Positions 51,843-61,417 of a stretch of DNA of 64,000 bases are shown here, piece after piece. Numbering within the stretch: the stretch's first letter is position 1; the number at the start of each line of letters is the position of its first letter. The stretch spans positions 62,001-126,000 of the forward strand of contig NZ_JAHNZT010000005.1 in the NCBI RefSeq assembly GCF_019039035.1. Direction: 5' to 3'. Under the pieces are notes generated by a model. It ran no database searches. It had not been told where the DNA came from and saw only the letters and a program-made list of their open reading frames with translations. The DNA comes from Citreicoccus inhibens. GTDB lineage: Bacteria > Myxococcota > Myxococcia > Myxococcales > Myxococcaceae. The position numbers were made by a program, and so were the translations under genes.

Positions 51843-53174
51843 ATGAGCTCGACACAGATGAAGCCGCTCCAGGTGGGCCTGCTGGGCTTTGGCACGGTGG
51901 GCAAGGGCACCTGGGATGTGCTCCAGCGCAACGGTGAGGAAATCACCCGTCGCGCGGGGCGCCCCATCCGCATCACGTGGATTGCCACGCGCACGCTGGA
52001 GAAGGCGCGGGCGGGGACGCGCGGCGCCACCGGGGTGGAGCTGACGGCGGACCCCGCGGTGGTCATCGCGCATCCGGACGTGGACATCGTGGTGGAGGCG
52101 ATGGGCGGCATCGAGCCCGCGCGCACGCACGTCCTGGCCGCCATCGCGCAGGGCAAGCACGTGGTGACGGCGAACAAGGCGCTGCTCGCCTTGCACGGCA
52201 ATGAAATCTTCGCGGCGGCGCATGCCCGAGGCGTGATGGTGGCCTTCGAGGCGGCCGTGGCCGGCGGCATCCCCATCATCAAGGCGCTGCGCGAGGGCCT
52301 GTCGGCCAATCGCATCGAGTGGATCGCCGGCATCATCAACGGCACATCCAACTTCATCCTCTCCGAGATGCGCGCGCGCGGCGCGTCCTTCGAGACGGTG
52401 CTGAAGGAGGCGCAGTCGCTGGGCTACGCGGAGGCGGACCCCACCTTCGACGTGGAGGGGATTGACGCGGCGCACAAGCTCACCATCATGGCGTCCATCG
52501 CGTTCGGCGTGCCCATGCAGTTCGACCGCGCCTACGCCGAGGGCATCTCGCACCTCACGCGCGAGGACATCCGCTACGCGGAGGAGTTCGGCTACCGCAT
52601 CAAGCTGTTGGGCATCACCCGCCGCACGCCCGCGGGCATCGAGCTGCGCGTGCACCCCACGCTCATCCCCACGCGGCGCCTCATCGCCAACGTGGAGGGC
52701 GCGATGAACGCGGTGCTGGTGAAGGGCGACGCGGTGGGGGCCACACTGCATTACGGCCCGGGCGCGGGCGCGGAGCCCACCGCGAGCGCCGTGATTGCGG
52801 ACCTGGTGGACGTCACCCGCATGCACACCGCCGACCCCGAGCAGCGGGTGCCGCATCTGGCGTTCCAGCCGGACCGCCTGTCCGACGTGCCCTTCCTCCC
52901 CCTGGGTGAGACCACCACCAGCTACTACCTGCGGCTGCGCGTGGAGGACCGCCCCGGCGTGGTGGCGGACATCACGCGCATCCTGGCGGACCGCGGCATC
53001 TCCATCGCCGCGATGATTCAGAAGGAGCCGCGCGCGGGAGAGCCGCAGGCGGACATCCTCCTGCTCACGCACCGCACGCAGGAGAAGCACGTGGTGGCCG
53101 CGCTGGCCGCCATCGAGGCCTTGCCCACCGTGGCGGGCAGCGTGGTGCGGATCCGCTTGGAAGAGCTGAGCTGA
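51843..53174 (+). CDS. hom: homoserine dehydrogenase
   Basis: 443 residues from MSSTQMKPLQ, GAGGA nine bases before the ATG. It reduces aspartate semialdehyde to homoserine with NAD(P)H, the branch point to threonine and methionine. The Rossmann motif is GLLGFGTVGKGTWD (12-25). Catalytic Lys lies in VVTANKALLA, and the NAADVEAV-type substrate loop is FEAAVAGGIPIIKALREGL with GIINGTSNFIL; AEADPTFDVEGIDAAHKL is the signature. The C-terminal ACT domain (about 365-443, VEDRPGVVADITRILADRG) suggests feedback control by an amino acid. Complete for the family. Confidence 0.96.
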   Translation: MSSTQMKPLQVGLLGFGTVGKGTWDVLQRNGEEITRRAGRPIRITWIATRTLEKARAGTRGATGVELTADPAVVIAHPDVDIVVEAMGGIEPARTHVLAAIAQGKHVVTANKALLALHGNEIFAAAHARGVMVAFEAAVAGGIPIIKALREGLSANRIEWIAGIINGTSNFILSEMRARGASFETVLKEAQSLGYAEADPTFDVEGIDAAHKLTIMASIAFGVPMQFDRAYAEGISHLTREDIRYAEEFGYRIKLLGITRRTPAGIELRVHPTLIPTRRLIANVEGAMNAVLVKGDAVGATLHYGPGAGAEPTASAVIADLVDVTRMHTADPEQRVPHLAFQPDRLSDVPFLPLGETTTSYYLRLRVEDRPGVVADITRILADRGISIAAMIQKEPRAGEPQADILLLTHRTQEKHVVAALAAIEALPTVAGSVVRIRLEELS

Positions 53175-53221
53175 GCCTGCCTGGGTGGAAATGAAACCCG
53201 CCGCCAAGCGTAGTGGGCTTC

Positions 53222-54133
53222 ATGCTCACTTTGCGCAATCTGGTGAAGGTGTATCCGGGGCCCGTGGCGGCGCTGCGGGGCGTGGACCTGGAGATACCGC
53301 GGGGAATGTTCGGGCTGCTGGGGCCGAACGGGGCGGGCAAGTCCACGCTGATGAAGATTCTGGCGGGCTTGCTGGAGCCCACCTCCGGTGAGGTGACGCT
53401 GGAGGGGATGGACCTGGTGCGTCACCCCGAGCAGCTCCGCCCGCACCTGGGCTACCTGCCGCAGGAGTTCGGCTTCTATCCGTACCTCTCCGGCCAGGAC
53501 ATGCTGCTGTACCTGCTGCGCCTCAAGGGCGTCAGTGCGCCGCAGGGCCTGCCCACGCTGTGCGCCGAGCTGCTGGAGCGCGTGAACCTCACGTTCGCGG
53601 CGAAGCGCAAGGTGAAGGAGTACTCGGGCGGCATGCGGCAGCGGCTGGGAATCGCGCAGGCGCTGGCGGGCAACCCCAAGCTCATCATCGTGGATGAGCC
53701 CACCGCGGGACTGGACCCCGAGGAGCGCCTGCGCTTCTACCGGCTGCTCGCGGAGGTCGCCAGCGAGCGCACCGTGCTGTTGTCCACGCACATCGTCGAG
53801 GACGTGGCCATGCTGTGCCCGCGCTTCGCCGTCATCCGCGCGGGCCGCGTGGTGGCCATCACCAGCCCCACCGAGGCGAAGGCCGCCATCCAGGGCACGC
53901 TCTTCGAGGGCTCGGTGCCGCCCGCCCAGATGGCCGCCTTCCAGCAGGCGCACCGCATCACCCAGGCGGTCCTCTTCGAGGGGAGGAACCGCGTGCGCAT
54001 CCACGCGCCCTCCGGCGCTGTGCCCGCGGGCTTCGAGCACGTGCCGCCCACGCTGGAGGACGCGTACCACCTGCTCATGCGCGACGTGCCCGCCGAGTCC
54101 CCCGCTCCCGCGGCGCTGGAGGTGGCGCGATGA
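53222..54133 (+). CDS. ABC transporter ATP-binding protein
   Basis: 303 residues from MLTLRNLVKV (an in-frame GTG at 53213 is an alternative). Walker A GPNGAGKS (34-41), Q-loop in YLPQEF, signature SGGMRQRL, Walker B LIIVDEPTAGLD and switch His in STHIVED make a complete ATPase. The C-terminal 80 residues (TLFEGSVPPAQMAAFQQAH) are an extension seen in the ATPases that work with ABC-2 permeases. It overlaps the permease-peptidase gene by four bases (ATGA) and clearly forms one exporter with it. Substrate unknown. Confidence 0.95.
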   Translation: MLTLRNLVKVYPGPVAALRGVDLEIPRGMFGLLGPNGAGKSTLMKILAGLLEPTSGEVTLEGMDLVRHPEQLRPHLGYLPQEFGFYPYLSGQDMLLYLLRLKGVSAPQGLPTLCAELLERVNLTFAAKRKVKEYSGGMRQRLGIAQALAGNPKLIIVDEPTAGLDPEERLRFYRLLAEVASERTVLLSTHIVEDVAMLCPRFAVIRAGRVVAITSPTEAKAAIQGTLFEGSVPPAQMAAFQQAHRITQAVLFEGRNRVRIHAPSGAVPAGFEHVPPTLEDAYHLLMRDVPAESPAPAALEVAR

Positions 54134-57100
54134 ATCGCTCCCGCCTGGGCACCGTGCTGCGCACGGAGCTGGGCCATCAGATGCGGCGCCCGCTGTACTG
54201 GATCCTCATCGTCCTCGCCTTCCTGGTGGTGTGGGGCGTGTCCTCGGGCAACGTGACCATCGACTCGGGCGCGAGCCAGGTGGGCGGCAAGAAGGCGTGG
54301 GCCACGAGCGAGTTCGCCGTCTCGCAGATGGTCGTCTTCCTCACCTTCCTCCTGCAGTCCTTCTTCGTGTCCGTGGGCGCGGGCATGAGCGTCATCTCGG
54401 ATGAAGAGGCGCGCGTGCAGCCGCTGCTGCACAGCTCCCCGCTCACGCCGGGCGAGTACGTGTGGGGCAAGTTCCTCGCGGTGGTGCTTGCCTACGCGGT
54501 GTCGCTCTGCGCCACGGTGGGCTTCCTGATGTTCTTCCACCACGTGGTGCCCGCGGGCGAGGCCGCCGAGTTCCGCGGCCCGTTCATCCTGTCCGCGTAC
54601 CTGCGCCCGGTGTTGTGGTTCGGGCTGCCGCTGCTCGTGGTGATGACGGGGGCGGCGTTCGCGATGGGCGAGGCCACGCGGCGGCCGGTGCTCGTCTACT
54701 TCCTGCCGGTGGGCCTGTTCTTCCTCTGCATCTTCTTCCTCTGGGATTGGTCGCCCGGGTGGTTGGATCCGCGCATCAATCGCGTCCTCATGGCCGTGGA
54801 GCCGGCGGGCTTCCGCTGGCTCTCCGAGACGTGGCTCAAGGTGGACCGGGGCGTGGACTTCTACAACACGCAGCCGGTGGGCCTGGACGCGCTCTTCGTC
54901 ATCAGCCGCGGGGTGCTCGTGGGGTTGGGGCTGGGCGCGGTGGCGTGGAGTCAGCGGCACTTCGCGCGCGCGCTCCGAGGTCAGGTGGCGGTGCGCGTGC
55001 CGCGACTGGCTCAAGCCGAGGCGCTGACGGGCTCGGCGCGGCATGGCGCGGCGGGGCGGGTTGAAGGCGCGCCGCTCGCGTCGCTGGGCATGGGCGCGCG
55101 GCCTCCGAGCATCCTGCTGGGGATGTGGCATGTCGCGCGAGCGGAGGTCCGAGGCCTGTTGTCCCAGCCGGGCCTGTACCTGTTCGTGCCCATCATCCTC
55201 TTCCAGACGGTGGTGACCGCGCTGAGCGCGGTGGGGCCCTTCGACACGCCACTCCTGCTGACGCCCGGACGCTTCGCGCTGCGGATGTCGAACGAGGCGA
55301 CGGTGCTCGTGTGCTTGCTGCTCCTGTTCTACACGGTGGAGTCCCTGGAGCGGGAGGCGGCCAGTGGCTTCTCTCCCATTCACTCGGCCACGCCGGTGCG
55401 CACGCTGTCCGTGCTCGCGGGCAAGGCGATCGCCAACAGCGTGGTGGGCGTGGCGATGCTGGGCGCCCTGTCGCTCGCGGGTGTCGTCGTGCAGGGGGTG
55501 CAGGGGACGGTGTCGCTGTCGCTCATGCCCTACGTCATGGTCTGGGGCCTGCTGCTCGTGCCCACCTTCGTGTTGTGGACCAGCTTCGTGCTGGCGGCGC
55601 GCGCGCTGGCGGGTGGGCGCTTCGGGGCGTATGGCCTCGCGTTGGGCGCGCTGGGGCTCACCGGCTTCGGCGCGGCGCGCGAGAAGCTGACGTGGGTGAC
55701 CAACTGGCCCATGTGGAGCACGGTGCGCTGGTCGGACATGGGGCCGCTGGAGCTGGACCGGCCCGCGGTGGTGCTCAACCGGCTGGCCGCGCTCGGGATG
55801 GCGGTGTTCTTCACCGCGCTGGCGGTTCGGTTGGATGCGCGGCGCGCGCGGGACTCCGTGAGTCTGCTCGAGCAGGTGCGTCCCTCGGGGCTGTTGCGCG
55901 GTGCGCGTCGGCTGGCGCCGTTCGCGGTGTTCCCCGGCGCGGTGCTGCTGTTGCTGGGCCTGCGCGTGGGCGAGGGCTTCGAGGGCGACGCGGCGAAGAA
56001 GCGCGCGAAGGAGTACTGGCAGAAGAACCTGGCCACGTGGAAGGACGCGCCGCAGCCGGCCCTCGTGGACGTGGAGCTGTCCGTGGACCTGGAGCCCGCG
56101 TCGGGCGCGCTGCGCACGCGCGGGACCTACACCCTCATCAACCGGCACGCGCAGCCGCTGGAGCGCTTTGCCCTCTCAGGAGGTGACCACTGGCAGGACG
56201 TGCGCTGGACGGTGGAGGGCCAGGAGGCGACGCCGGAGGACCGCTCTCGCTTGTACGTCTTCACGCCCGCGCACCCCCTGGCGACGGGCGCGACGACGAA
56301 GGTGGGCTTCGAGTTCCACGGCGTCTTCCCTCAGGGCGTGTCGCGCAACGGCGGTGAGCGCAGCGAGTTCATCCTGCCCTCGGGGGTGGTGCTCACCAGC
56401 GAGTTCCCGACCTTCGCGCCCGTGGTGGGGTACTTGGAGACGGTGGGCGTGGACAAGAAGGAGAACCAGTACGAGCCGCGCGTCTACTCGGACCACTTCT
56501 ACGAGGGGCTGACGACAGCGGGGTGGGGCACGGGAAAGCCTTTCACCACGCGCATCCAAATCACTGGCCCGGCGGAGTACACCTTCAACTCGGTGGGCAC
56601 GCTGACCTCGGATGACGTGAAGGACGGGCGGCGCGTGATGGTGTGGACGAGCGACCAGCCGGTGAGCATGTTCAACATCGTCGCGGGCCGCTGGAGCGCG
56701 GCGAAGGGAGACGGCACCGTCGTCTTCCACCACCCCGCGCACGGCTACAACGTGGCGCGCATGGTGCGAGGACTGGACGCGGCGCGGAAGTATTACTCCG
56801 AATGGTTCTATCCCTATCCGTGGAAGGAGCTGAAGCTCTCGGAGTTCCCGGGCATCGCCACCTACGCGCAAGGCTTTCCCACCAACATCACCTTCTCGGA
56901 GTCCATTGGCTTCCTCGCCCGCGCCTCACCGCGCGCGGACGCGGTGCTGCTCGTCACGGCGCACGAGGCGGCGCACCAGTGGTGGGGCAACCTGCTCATC
57001 CCGGGCAAGGGGCCCGGCGGCAACGTGTTGTCGGAGGGCATGTCCCATTACTCGGCGCTCCGGTTGATTGAACAGCTGGAGGGCTCCTACGAGCGGATGG

Positions 57101-57741
57101 AGACAGCGCGCCGGTTGGAAGATCGCTACGGGAAGAGCCGCCGCGTGGACGGAGAGCAGCCGCTGGTGAAGCTGGATGACTCGCGCGAGGGCGACAACAC
57201 CGTCCTCTATGACAAGGGGGGGTGGACGTTCTGGATGCTGGAGGACCTGATGGGCCGGCCCGCCATGCAGGCGGGGCTCCAGGCGTTCCTGCGCCACTAC
57301 ATCCCCGACGAGGACCACCCCGTGCTGCAGGACTTCCTGGCGGAGCTGCGGCCCTTCGCGCCGGACGCCGCCGCGTTCGACGCCTTCGCGCAGCAGTGGT
57401 TCTTCCAGGTGTCGGTGCCCGAGTACCACCTGTCCGAGCCGCGCGTGACGGCGGACGGCGCGAAGTGGGTGACGAAGGTGGTGGTGCGCAACACGGGCAC
57501 GGGCCGCATGCCCGTGGAGATCGCCGTGGCGAAGGGCGAGCGCTTCCCCGAGCGCGACGACGCGACGGGCCCGGTGCAGCCCTCGCCCGACTATCGCGAC
57601 GCGCGCGAGACGCGGGTGCTGGGCCCGGATGAGCAGGTCGAGGTGACGCTGCGCTCGGACTTCAAGCCCGAGCAGATTCTGGTCGACCCCGACGTGCGCG
57701 TGCTCCAGCTCCGACGCGCGCAAGCCCTCCTGAAACTCTAG
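54130..57741 (+). CDS. ABC-2 permease fused to M1-family aminopeptidase-like domain
   Basis: 1203 residues. The first 630 carry two ABC-2 permease units of about six transmembrane segments each (LYWILIVLAFLVVWG, LVVMTGAAFAMG, FVPIILFQTVVTAL, VMVWGLLLVPTFVLWTS, SLSLMPYVMV). Residues 640-1203 are extracytoplasmic and resemble M1 metallopeptidases, with HEAAH (945-949) and a Glu in LSEGMS as the third zinc ligand (19 residues after the second His, one more than the standard 18). The usual GAMEN exopeptidase motif is replaced by FPTNITFS. Proteins of this plan are described in Bacteroidetes and Myxococcota as ABC transporter permease/M1 family. They probably export and trim or sense peptides. No separate permease gene exists. 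Confidence 0.9.
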   Translation: MNRSRLGTVLRTELGHQMRRPLYWILIVLAFLVVWGVSSGNVTIDSGASQVGGKKAWATSEFAVSQMVVFLTFLLQSFFVSVGAGMSVISDEEARVQPLLHSSPLTPGEYVWGKFLAVVLAYAVSLCATVGFLMFFHHVVPAGEAAEFRGPFILSAYLRPVLWFGLPLLVVMTGAAFAMGEATRRPVLVYFLPVGLFFLCIFFLWDWSPGWLDPRINRVLMAVEPAGFRWLSETWLKVDRGVDFYNTQPVGLDALFVISRGVLVGLGLGAVAWSQRHFARALRGQVAVRVPRLAQAEALTGSARHGAAGRVEGAPLASLGMGARPPSILLGMWHVARAEVRGLLSQPGLYLFVPIILFQTVVTALSAVGPFDTPLLLTPGRFALRMSNEATVLVCLLLLFYTVESLEREAASGFSPIHSATPVRTLSVLAGKAIANSVVGVAMLGALSLAGVVVQGVQGTVSLSLMPYVMVWGLLLVPTFVLWTSFVLAARALAGGRFGAYGLALGALGLTGFGAAREKLTWVTNWPMWSTVRWSDMGPLELDRPAVVLNRLAALGMAVFFTALAVRLDARRARDSVSLLEQVRPSGLLRGARRLAPFAVFPGAVLLLLGLRVGEGFEGDAAKKRAKEYWQKNLATWKDAPQPALVDVELSVDLEPASGALRTRGTYTLINRHAQPLERFALSGGDHWQDVRWTVEGQEATPEDRSRLYVFTPAHPLATGATTKVGFEFHGVFPQGVSRNGGERSEFILPSGVVLTSEFPTFAPVVGYLETVGVDKKENQYEPRVYSDHFYEGLTTAGWGTGKPFTTRIQITGPAEYTFNSVGTLTSDDVKDGRRVMVWTSDQPVSMFNIVAGRWSAAKGDGTVVFHHPAHGYNVARMVRGLDAARKYYSEWFYPYPWKELKLSEFPGIATYAQGFPTNITFSESIGFLARASPRADAVLLVTAHEAAHQWWGNLLIPGKGPGGNVLSEGMSHYSALRLIEQLEGSYERMETARRLEDRYGKSRRVDGEQPLVKLDDSREGDNTVLYDKGGWTFWMLEDLMGRPAMQAGLQAFLRHYIPDEDHPVLQDFLAELRPFAPDAAAFDAFAQQWFFQVSVPEYHLSEPRVTADGAKWVTKVVVRNTGTGRMPVEIAVAKGERFPERDDATGPVQPSPDYRDARETRVLGPDEQVEVTLRSDFKPEQILVDPDVRVLQLRRAQALLKL

Positions 57742-57892
57742 GCGAGTGCTCGAGGGTCGTTGTCCCAACGCGTTCATGGCGTCGCCGCGGAGGTCCCGTG
57801 TCTGTGCCGGTGGTGAGGGACCCCCGCTGTCTTCGTTGAGGCGGGCCTGCGGTCATCTCGCCGCTTCAGAGCAAGAAGCGGCAATGGAAGCG

Positions 57893-58231
57893 CTATGGAG
57901 CGTGAGCGGACGCGGCCCACTTGGGCAGCCCGCAGTGGAGGCAGCTCGGGGTTGTGCAGAGGGCCACCTCCCCGCGTTGATGAAAGGGGTGTCCGCAGCG
58001 AGGACACGGCCAGCGCGCCACCCGGTACGAGGTGATGGGCAGCGTGATGAACCACGAGAGGCCCAGGTACTTGAGCCCGGCGACCGGGCCTCCCAGGACG
58101 GCGCCTCGCATGACCGCCAGCAGCGCGGCGGAGAGGAATCCCCCCAGGAGGGCGCCAAGGTGCGCGAGGGCGCGCCAGCGATAGCGCTGCCACGCGGCTT
58201 CGTAGGATGGGTCCTTGAATACCTGTCGCAT
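57893..58231 (-). CDS. small membrane protein with C-terminal zinc ribbon
   Basis: 112 residues from MRQVFKDPSY. After a basic N-terminus (AAWQRYRWRAL), two hydrophobic segments (LGALLGGFLSAALLAVM; GLKYLGLSWFITLPI) cover about 25-65. The C-terminus, CPRCGHPFHQRG and CTTPSCLHCGLPKW, has five Cys and matches a zinc-ribbon pattern, probably facing the cytoplasm. No family name assigned. It is convergent with the ABC/M1 fusion gene and separated from the DUF4440 gene upstream by 124 bp. Confidence 0.72.
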   Translation of the reverse strand: MRQVFKDPSYEAAWQRYRWRALAHLGALLGGFLSAALLAVMRGAVLGGPVAGLKYLGLSWFITLPITSYRVARWPCPRCGHPFHQRGEVALCTTPSCLHCGLPKWAASAHAP

Positions 58232-58355
58232 GCCGGTGGGGCGCCGCCGGAGTGTGGGCCCGGGGTGCGCGAGGGCGCACCGGCCGGCGCCCTTTGGGCC
58301 GTGCAACACCGGGCGCCAGCTGAAGTGTCACCACGAATTTCGTGGCGTGTTCCCG

Positions 58356-58787
58356 TCACGACTTCGTGAGGCGGGACACGTGGCCCGCCAGCGGGCGCCA
58401 CCGTCCCTTCACCTTGGCGAGCGTGTCGGTGAACTGGAACTCCGCGCTGAAGGGTTTGCCCCCGGAGACACCCTTCACGACGGTGCGGCCCGTGACGACG
58501 GCGGTGTCGCCATGCACGCGCACCTTCATGTCCCGATTCTCGAAGACCTCGTATTGGGGGTCGCCCTGCTTCGCCTCGGCGACGTCGTTGGCCTTGGTGG
58601 TGACGACGCCGGTGGAGCCGGTGAGCGTGTAGTCGTCGAGCAGGAGCTGGTCGAGCGCCGCGGCATCTCCTCGGAGCGCGGCGGCGCACCAGTCGCGCTC
58701 GACCTGGAGGATGGCTTTCTCCTCGGCACTCTCAGCCAGCACGGGGGCGGTGAACAGCAGACTCAGCAGGAGGAGGGGGCGGTTCAT
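58356..58787 (-). CDS. secreted SnoaL/DUF4440-like (NTF2-fold) protein
   Basis: 143 residues with a signal peptide cut after VLA (MNRPLLLLSLLFTAPVLA). The mature part is a DUF4440 NTF2-like cone: EEKAILQVERDWCAAALRGD, LDQLLLDDYTLTGSTG, VFENRDMKVRVHGDTAVVTGR and FQFTDTLAKVKGRWRPLAGH. Such proteins bind small hydrophobic ligands or act as isomerases; no catalytic residue set is clear here. Alone between the zinc-ribbon protein and tag. Confidence 0.87.
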   Translation of the reverse strand: MNRPLLLLSLLFTAPVLAESAEEKAILQVERDWCAAALRGDAAALDQLLLDDYTLTGSTGVVTTKANDVAEAKQGDPQYEVFENRDMKVRVHGDTAVVTGRTVVKGVSGGKPFSAEFQFTDTLAKVKGRWRPLAGHVSRLTKS

Positions 58788-58888
58788 GCCGCGAATCTAG
58801 CGGCGCGATGCGAAGCCCTGGCGGGATGCCGCTCGAATGGCGGTGACCCGCGCGAAGCATGGGGCTCCGCCTTGACACCGGGAGGGGG

Positions 58889-59527
58889 TCACTTCGGACG
58901 CTTCAGTCGGTCGCGACGGCGCTCCGCCTCGGCGCGGACGCAGCAGGCGTCCAGGTGGTCGTTCACGAGCCCCATCGCCTGCATGAAGGCATACACGGTG
59001 GTGGGCCCCACGAAGGTCCAGCCGCGCTTCTTGAGGTCCTTGGCCAAGGCCTGCGACTCGGGGGTCTGGGTGAGCGAGGCGGCGACGGCGCGGGTCATGC
59101 GCGCGGGGCGCGATTGCGGCCCGGGCTCGAAGCGCCAGAAGTAGGCCGCGAGCGAGCCGAACTCATCGCGCAGCGCGCGCACCTGCTTCGCGTTGTGGAT
59201 GGCGGACTCAATCTTGCCCCGGTGCCGGATGATGCCGGCGTTGCCCAGGAGCTTCTCCACGTGCTTCGGGGTGAAGCGCGCGACCTTCTCGGAGTCGAAG
59301 CCCTCGAAGGCCTCGCGGAAGGCCTCGCGCTTGCGAAGGATGGTCAGCCAGCTCAGCCCGGACTGGAACCCCTCCAGGCAGAGCTTCTCGAAGAGGCGCG
59401 TGTCGTCCACGACGGGGAAGCCCCACTCCGTGTCGTGATACGGCTCCAGCTCCGGGGCGATGCCGGCCCAGCCGCAGCGCACCTGTCCATCCGCTCCCCG
59501 CACTCCCTCCTGCTCCGTCCCGCTCAT
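58889..59527 (-). CDS. tag: DNA-3-methyladenine glycosylase I
   Basis: 212 residues. RCGWAGIAPELEPYHDTEWG (Cys18, His31), GLSWLTILRKREAFREAFEG, NAGIIRHRGKIESAIHNAK and GPTTVYAFMQAMGLVNDHL plus ACC at the end cover the Tag family, including the zinc ligands near both ends. The enzyme removes 3-methyladenine from alkylated DNA, starting base-excision repair. Length and order match the family. It is followed by the secreted DUF4440 gene 101 bp later on the same strand; no other repair genes nearby. Confidence 0.95.
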   Translation of the reverse strand: MSGTEQEGVRGADGQVRCGWAGIAPELEPYHDTEWGFPVVDDTRLFEKLCLEGFQSGLSWLTILRKREAFREAFEGFDSEKVARFTPKHVEKLLGNAGIIRHRGKIESAIHNAKQVRALRDEFGSLAAYFWRFEPGPQSRPARMTRAVAASLTQTPESQALAKDLKKRGWTFVGPTTVYAFMQAMGLVNDHLDACCVRAEAERRRDRLKRPK

Positions 59528-59608
59528 TCCCCGCTCCTGATGCGTCGTGCCGCGTCGCGCGCGGATTGTTCCACAGGCGCGCCAGGGCGGGGGCTTCGTC
59601 GCGCGTCG

Positions 59609-61105
59609 CTACTTCTCCGGGAGCAGCGCGCCGAGCGTCCACGGCGTGGGCGCGGTGTCCACCAGCAGCAGGCGCAGGCTCCACGCGTCCGAGCCGCCCG
59701 GCGGATTGGCGGCCACGGCGAACAGGCGCTGGCCCACCCGCGTGCCCGAGTCGAGGTGGAAGCGGGCGCGCGGGTAGCGGTTGGCCTCGGAGGAGGGCGT
59801 CACGCCCAGCAGCAGGTTGTCCGGAGGCAGCGGCAGTCCCGAGGCCGCGGACGCGCCGCCGAAGGATTGATCGACGAAGGGCGCATCCTGGAGGACGCGC
59901 TGCTCCGGCCCCACGAGGCCCACGTCCACTGCGGGGCTGCTCGGCGCCGCGTGCACGAGCCGCACGAGGACATTGCTGGAGTCGTGGGAGAAGCCCTCGG
60001 CGAAGGGCAGCAGCGTGAAGGCCGGGGACTGTGGCGTGGGCGGCGCGAGGTAGCCCGACGCGACGAGCAGGTAGCGCTCGCCAGCCACCAGCTCCGGCGT
60101 GCGAGACGACGCGGCGGGCGCGCCCGCGGGACGCACGTGGTCCAGCGTCACGCCGAAGGCATCGAGCGTGTACTCGCCGGGCGGAACCTGCACCGGGCCG
60201 GACATCGTGCCGAAGGACAGTGGGGCGAAGAGGGCCCGCGCTCCGGCGAACAGCTCCATCGTCGGCGCATCCGGCGAGGCGTGCACCGCGTACACCACGG
60301 GGTTCTGTCGCAGGATGGCGAGCGTTCCATCGCGGCCCGCCATGAGCAGCGAGAAGCCGTTGCCGGCGCGCGCGGGCTCGGTCATCAGGCCCGTGGCGAC
60401 GATGAGCGTCTGGGTGCCGGCCACGAGCGGTGGCAGGGTGAAGGACGTCACGTGCTCGGCGTTCGTCCCCAACACCACGCCGAGCTGGAGCGGCTCACCC
60501 GCCGGAACGTCCCCCGTCGCATCGCCCGTGCTCGCGAAGCGCTCCAGCAGCTCGGTGTCCACGGTGCCGTCGTCGCCCACGTCGAAGCCGAGCGTGGGGG
60601 CGTCCACGCCCGCGTTCACCAGCCGGACCTGCGCCTGGTCGGGAGCGACCGCGTCGCGCGGGGGTTCGCGCAGGGACAGCGCGCGGAAGACGGAGGCCGG
60701 GTCATGCCCGGCGAACAGGCCCGCGACCACCACCGTCCATCGCGCTTCCTGCTCCAGCGTGACGTGCGTGGTGAGCAGCGGCGCCGTGGTCGCGGCCGAG
60801 CCCGAGGCGCGCAGCTCCACGGTGATGTCGCCGGGAGGCAAGGTGGCGTAGGTCGTCGTCGAGCCATACGCGACGCGCACGGCCAACGGGCGCGTGCTGC
60901 CCTCGACATAGACATCCACGGGCGGCGCGTCCGGCGAGGCGTGGAGCACGCGAATCTGGGCGGGGACGAGCGGGCGCTCCGGGATGGGCGGCGGGGGCGG
61001 GGGGGGCGCCTCGGCGACCTCGGTCCGGTTGCAGCCAGCCACGAGCACCATCAAGCCCACCTGCACCGTGACGAGCAGGGCCTTCCAGCAGCGCGTGCGG
61101 TTCAT
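59609..61105 (-). CDS. DUF4397 repeat lipoprotein
   Basis: 498 residues from MNRTRCWKAL. Lipobox LMVLVAGC (Cys24), then a Pro run (PPPPPPPIPE). Four DUF4397-like modules follow: IRVLHASPDAPPVDVYVEG, VRLVNAGVDAPTLGFDVGDD, VYAVHASPDAPTMELFAGA and VRLVHAAPSSPAVDVGLVG, at about 47, 150, 260 and 365. The modules are beta-sandwiches of unknown function, common in extracellular proteins of Myxococcota and in pairs in Haloarchaea. It is on the outer surface or periplasm. Divergent from the S9 peptidase gene (312 bp). Confidence 0.9.
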   Translation of the reverse strand: MNRTRCWKALLVTVQVGLMVLVAGCNRTEVAEAPPPPPPPIPERPLVPAQIRVLHASPDAPPVDVYVEGSTRPLAVRVAYGSTTTYATLPPGDITVELRASGSAATTAPLLTTHVTLEQEARWTVVVAGLFAGHDPASVFRALSLREPPRDAVAPDQAQVRLVNAGVDAPTLGFDVGDDGTVDTELLERFASTGDATGDVPAGEPLQLGVVLGTNAEHVTSFTLPPLVAGTQTLIVATGLMTEPARAGNGFSLLMAGRDGTLAILRQNPVVYAVHASPDAPTMELFAGARALFAPLSFGTMSGPVQVPPGEYTLDAFGVTLDHVRPAGAPAASSRTPELVAGERYLLVASGYLAPPTPQSPAFTLLPFAEGFSHDSSNVLVRLVHAAPSSPAVDVGLVGPEQRVLQDAPFVDQSFGGASAASGLPLPPDNLLLGVTPSSEANRYPRARFHLDSGTRVGQRLFAVAANPPGGSDAWSLRLLLVDTAPTPWTLGALLPEK

Positions 61106-61417
61106 GCTCCGTCCCCCTCTTCTGGAGGACATCGCGCACGGGCGCGACGTGCCTCGGTCCCAGGACGCTAGGCAGGCGCGGCGCGCCTCCGAAGGCGTCC
61201 CGGTGGGGAGGGTTGACCGGCGACTCAGGGCGTTGTGCGCGAGTGAACGTCGCAAGGGCGCGAACTCGTGGCGGCCGCGCGGGGCGTGCCGGCCGGCCCG
61301 GGCGATGCGTGTGGGCGGGCAGGCTCACCTGCTCGCCCCGGCGTCGAGGCCCGGTTCGAGGCTTGAGACCGGACATGTCCGAGACACCGAAGCCGCTCTG
61401 GTAGGTTTGGTGGAACC
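61106..61417. other. 312-bp divergent intergenic region
   Basis: It separates the DUF4397 lipoprotein (minus) and the S9 peptidase (plus). It is GC-rich and no gene is supported. A perfect 12-bp palindrome lies at 61370-61381. No consensus promoter was recognised by eye. Confidence 0.4.
61370..61381 (+). promoter_or_regulatory. 12-bp palindrome CGGACATGTCCG before the S9 peptidase gene
   Basis: A perfect palindrome ending 36 nt before the ATG at 61418, in operator position. No partner site was found nearby, so binding is speculative. Confidence 0.3.
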
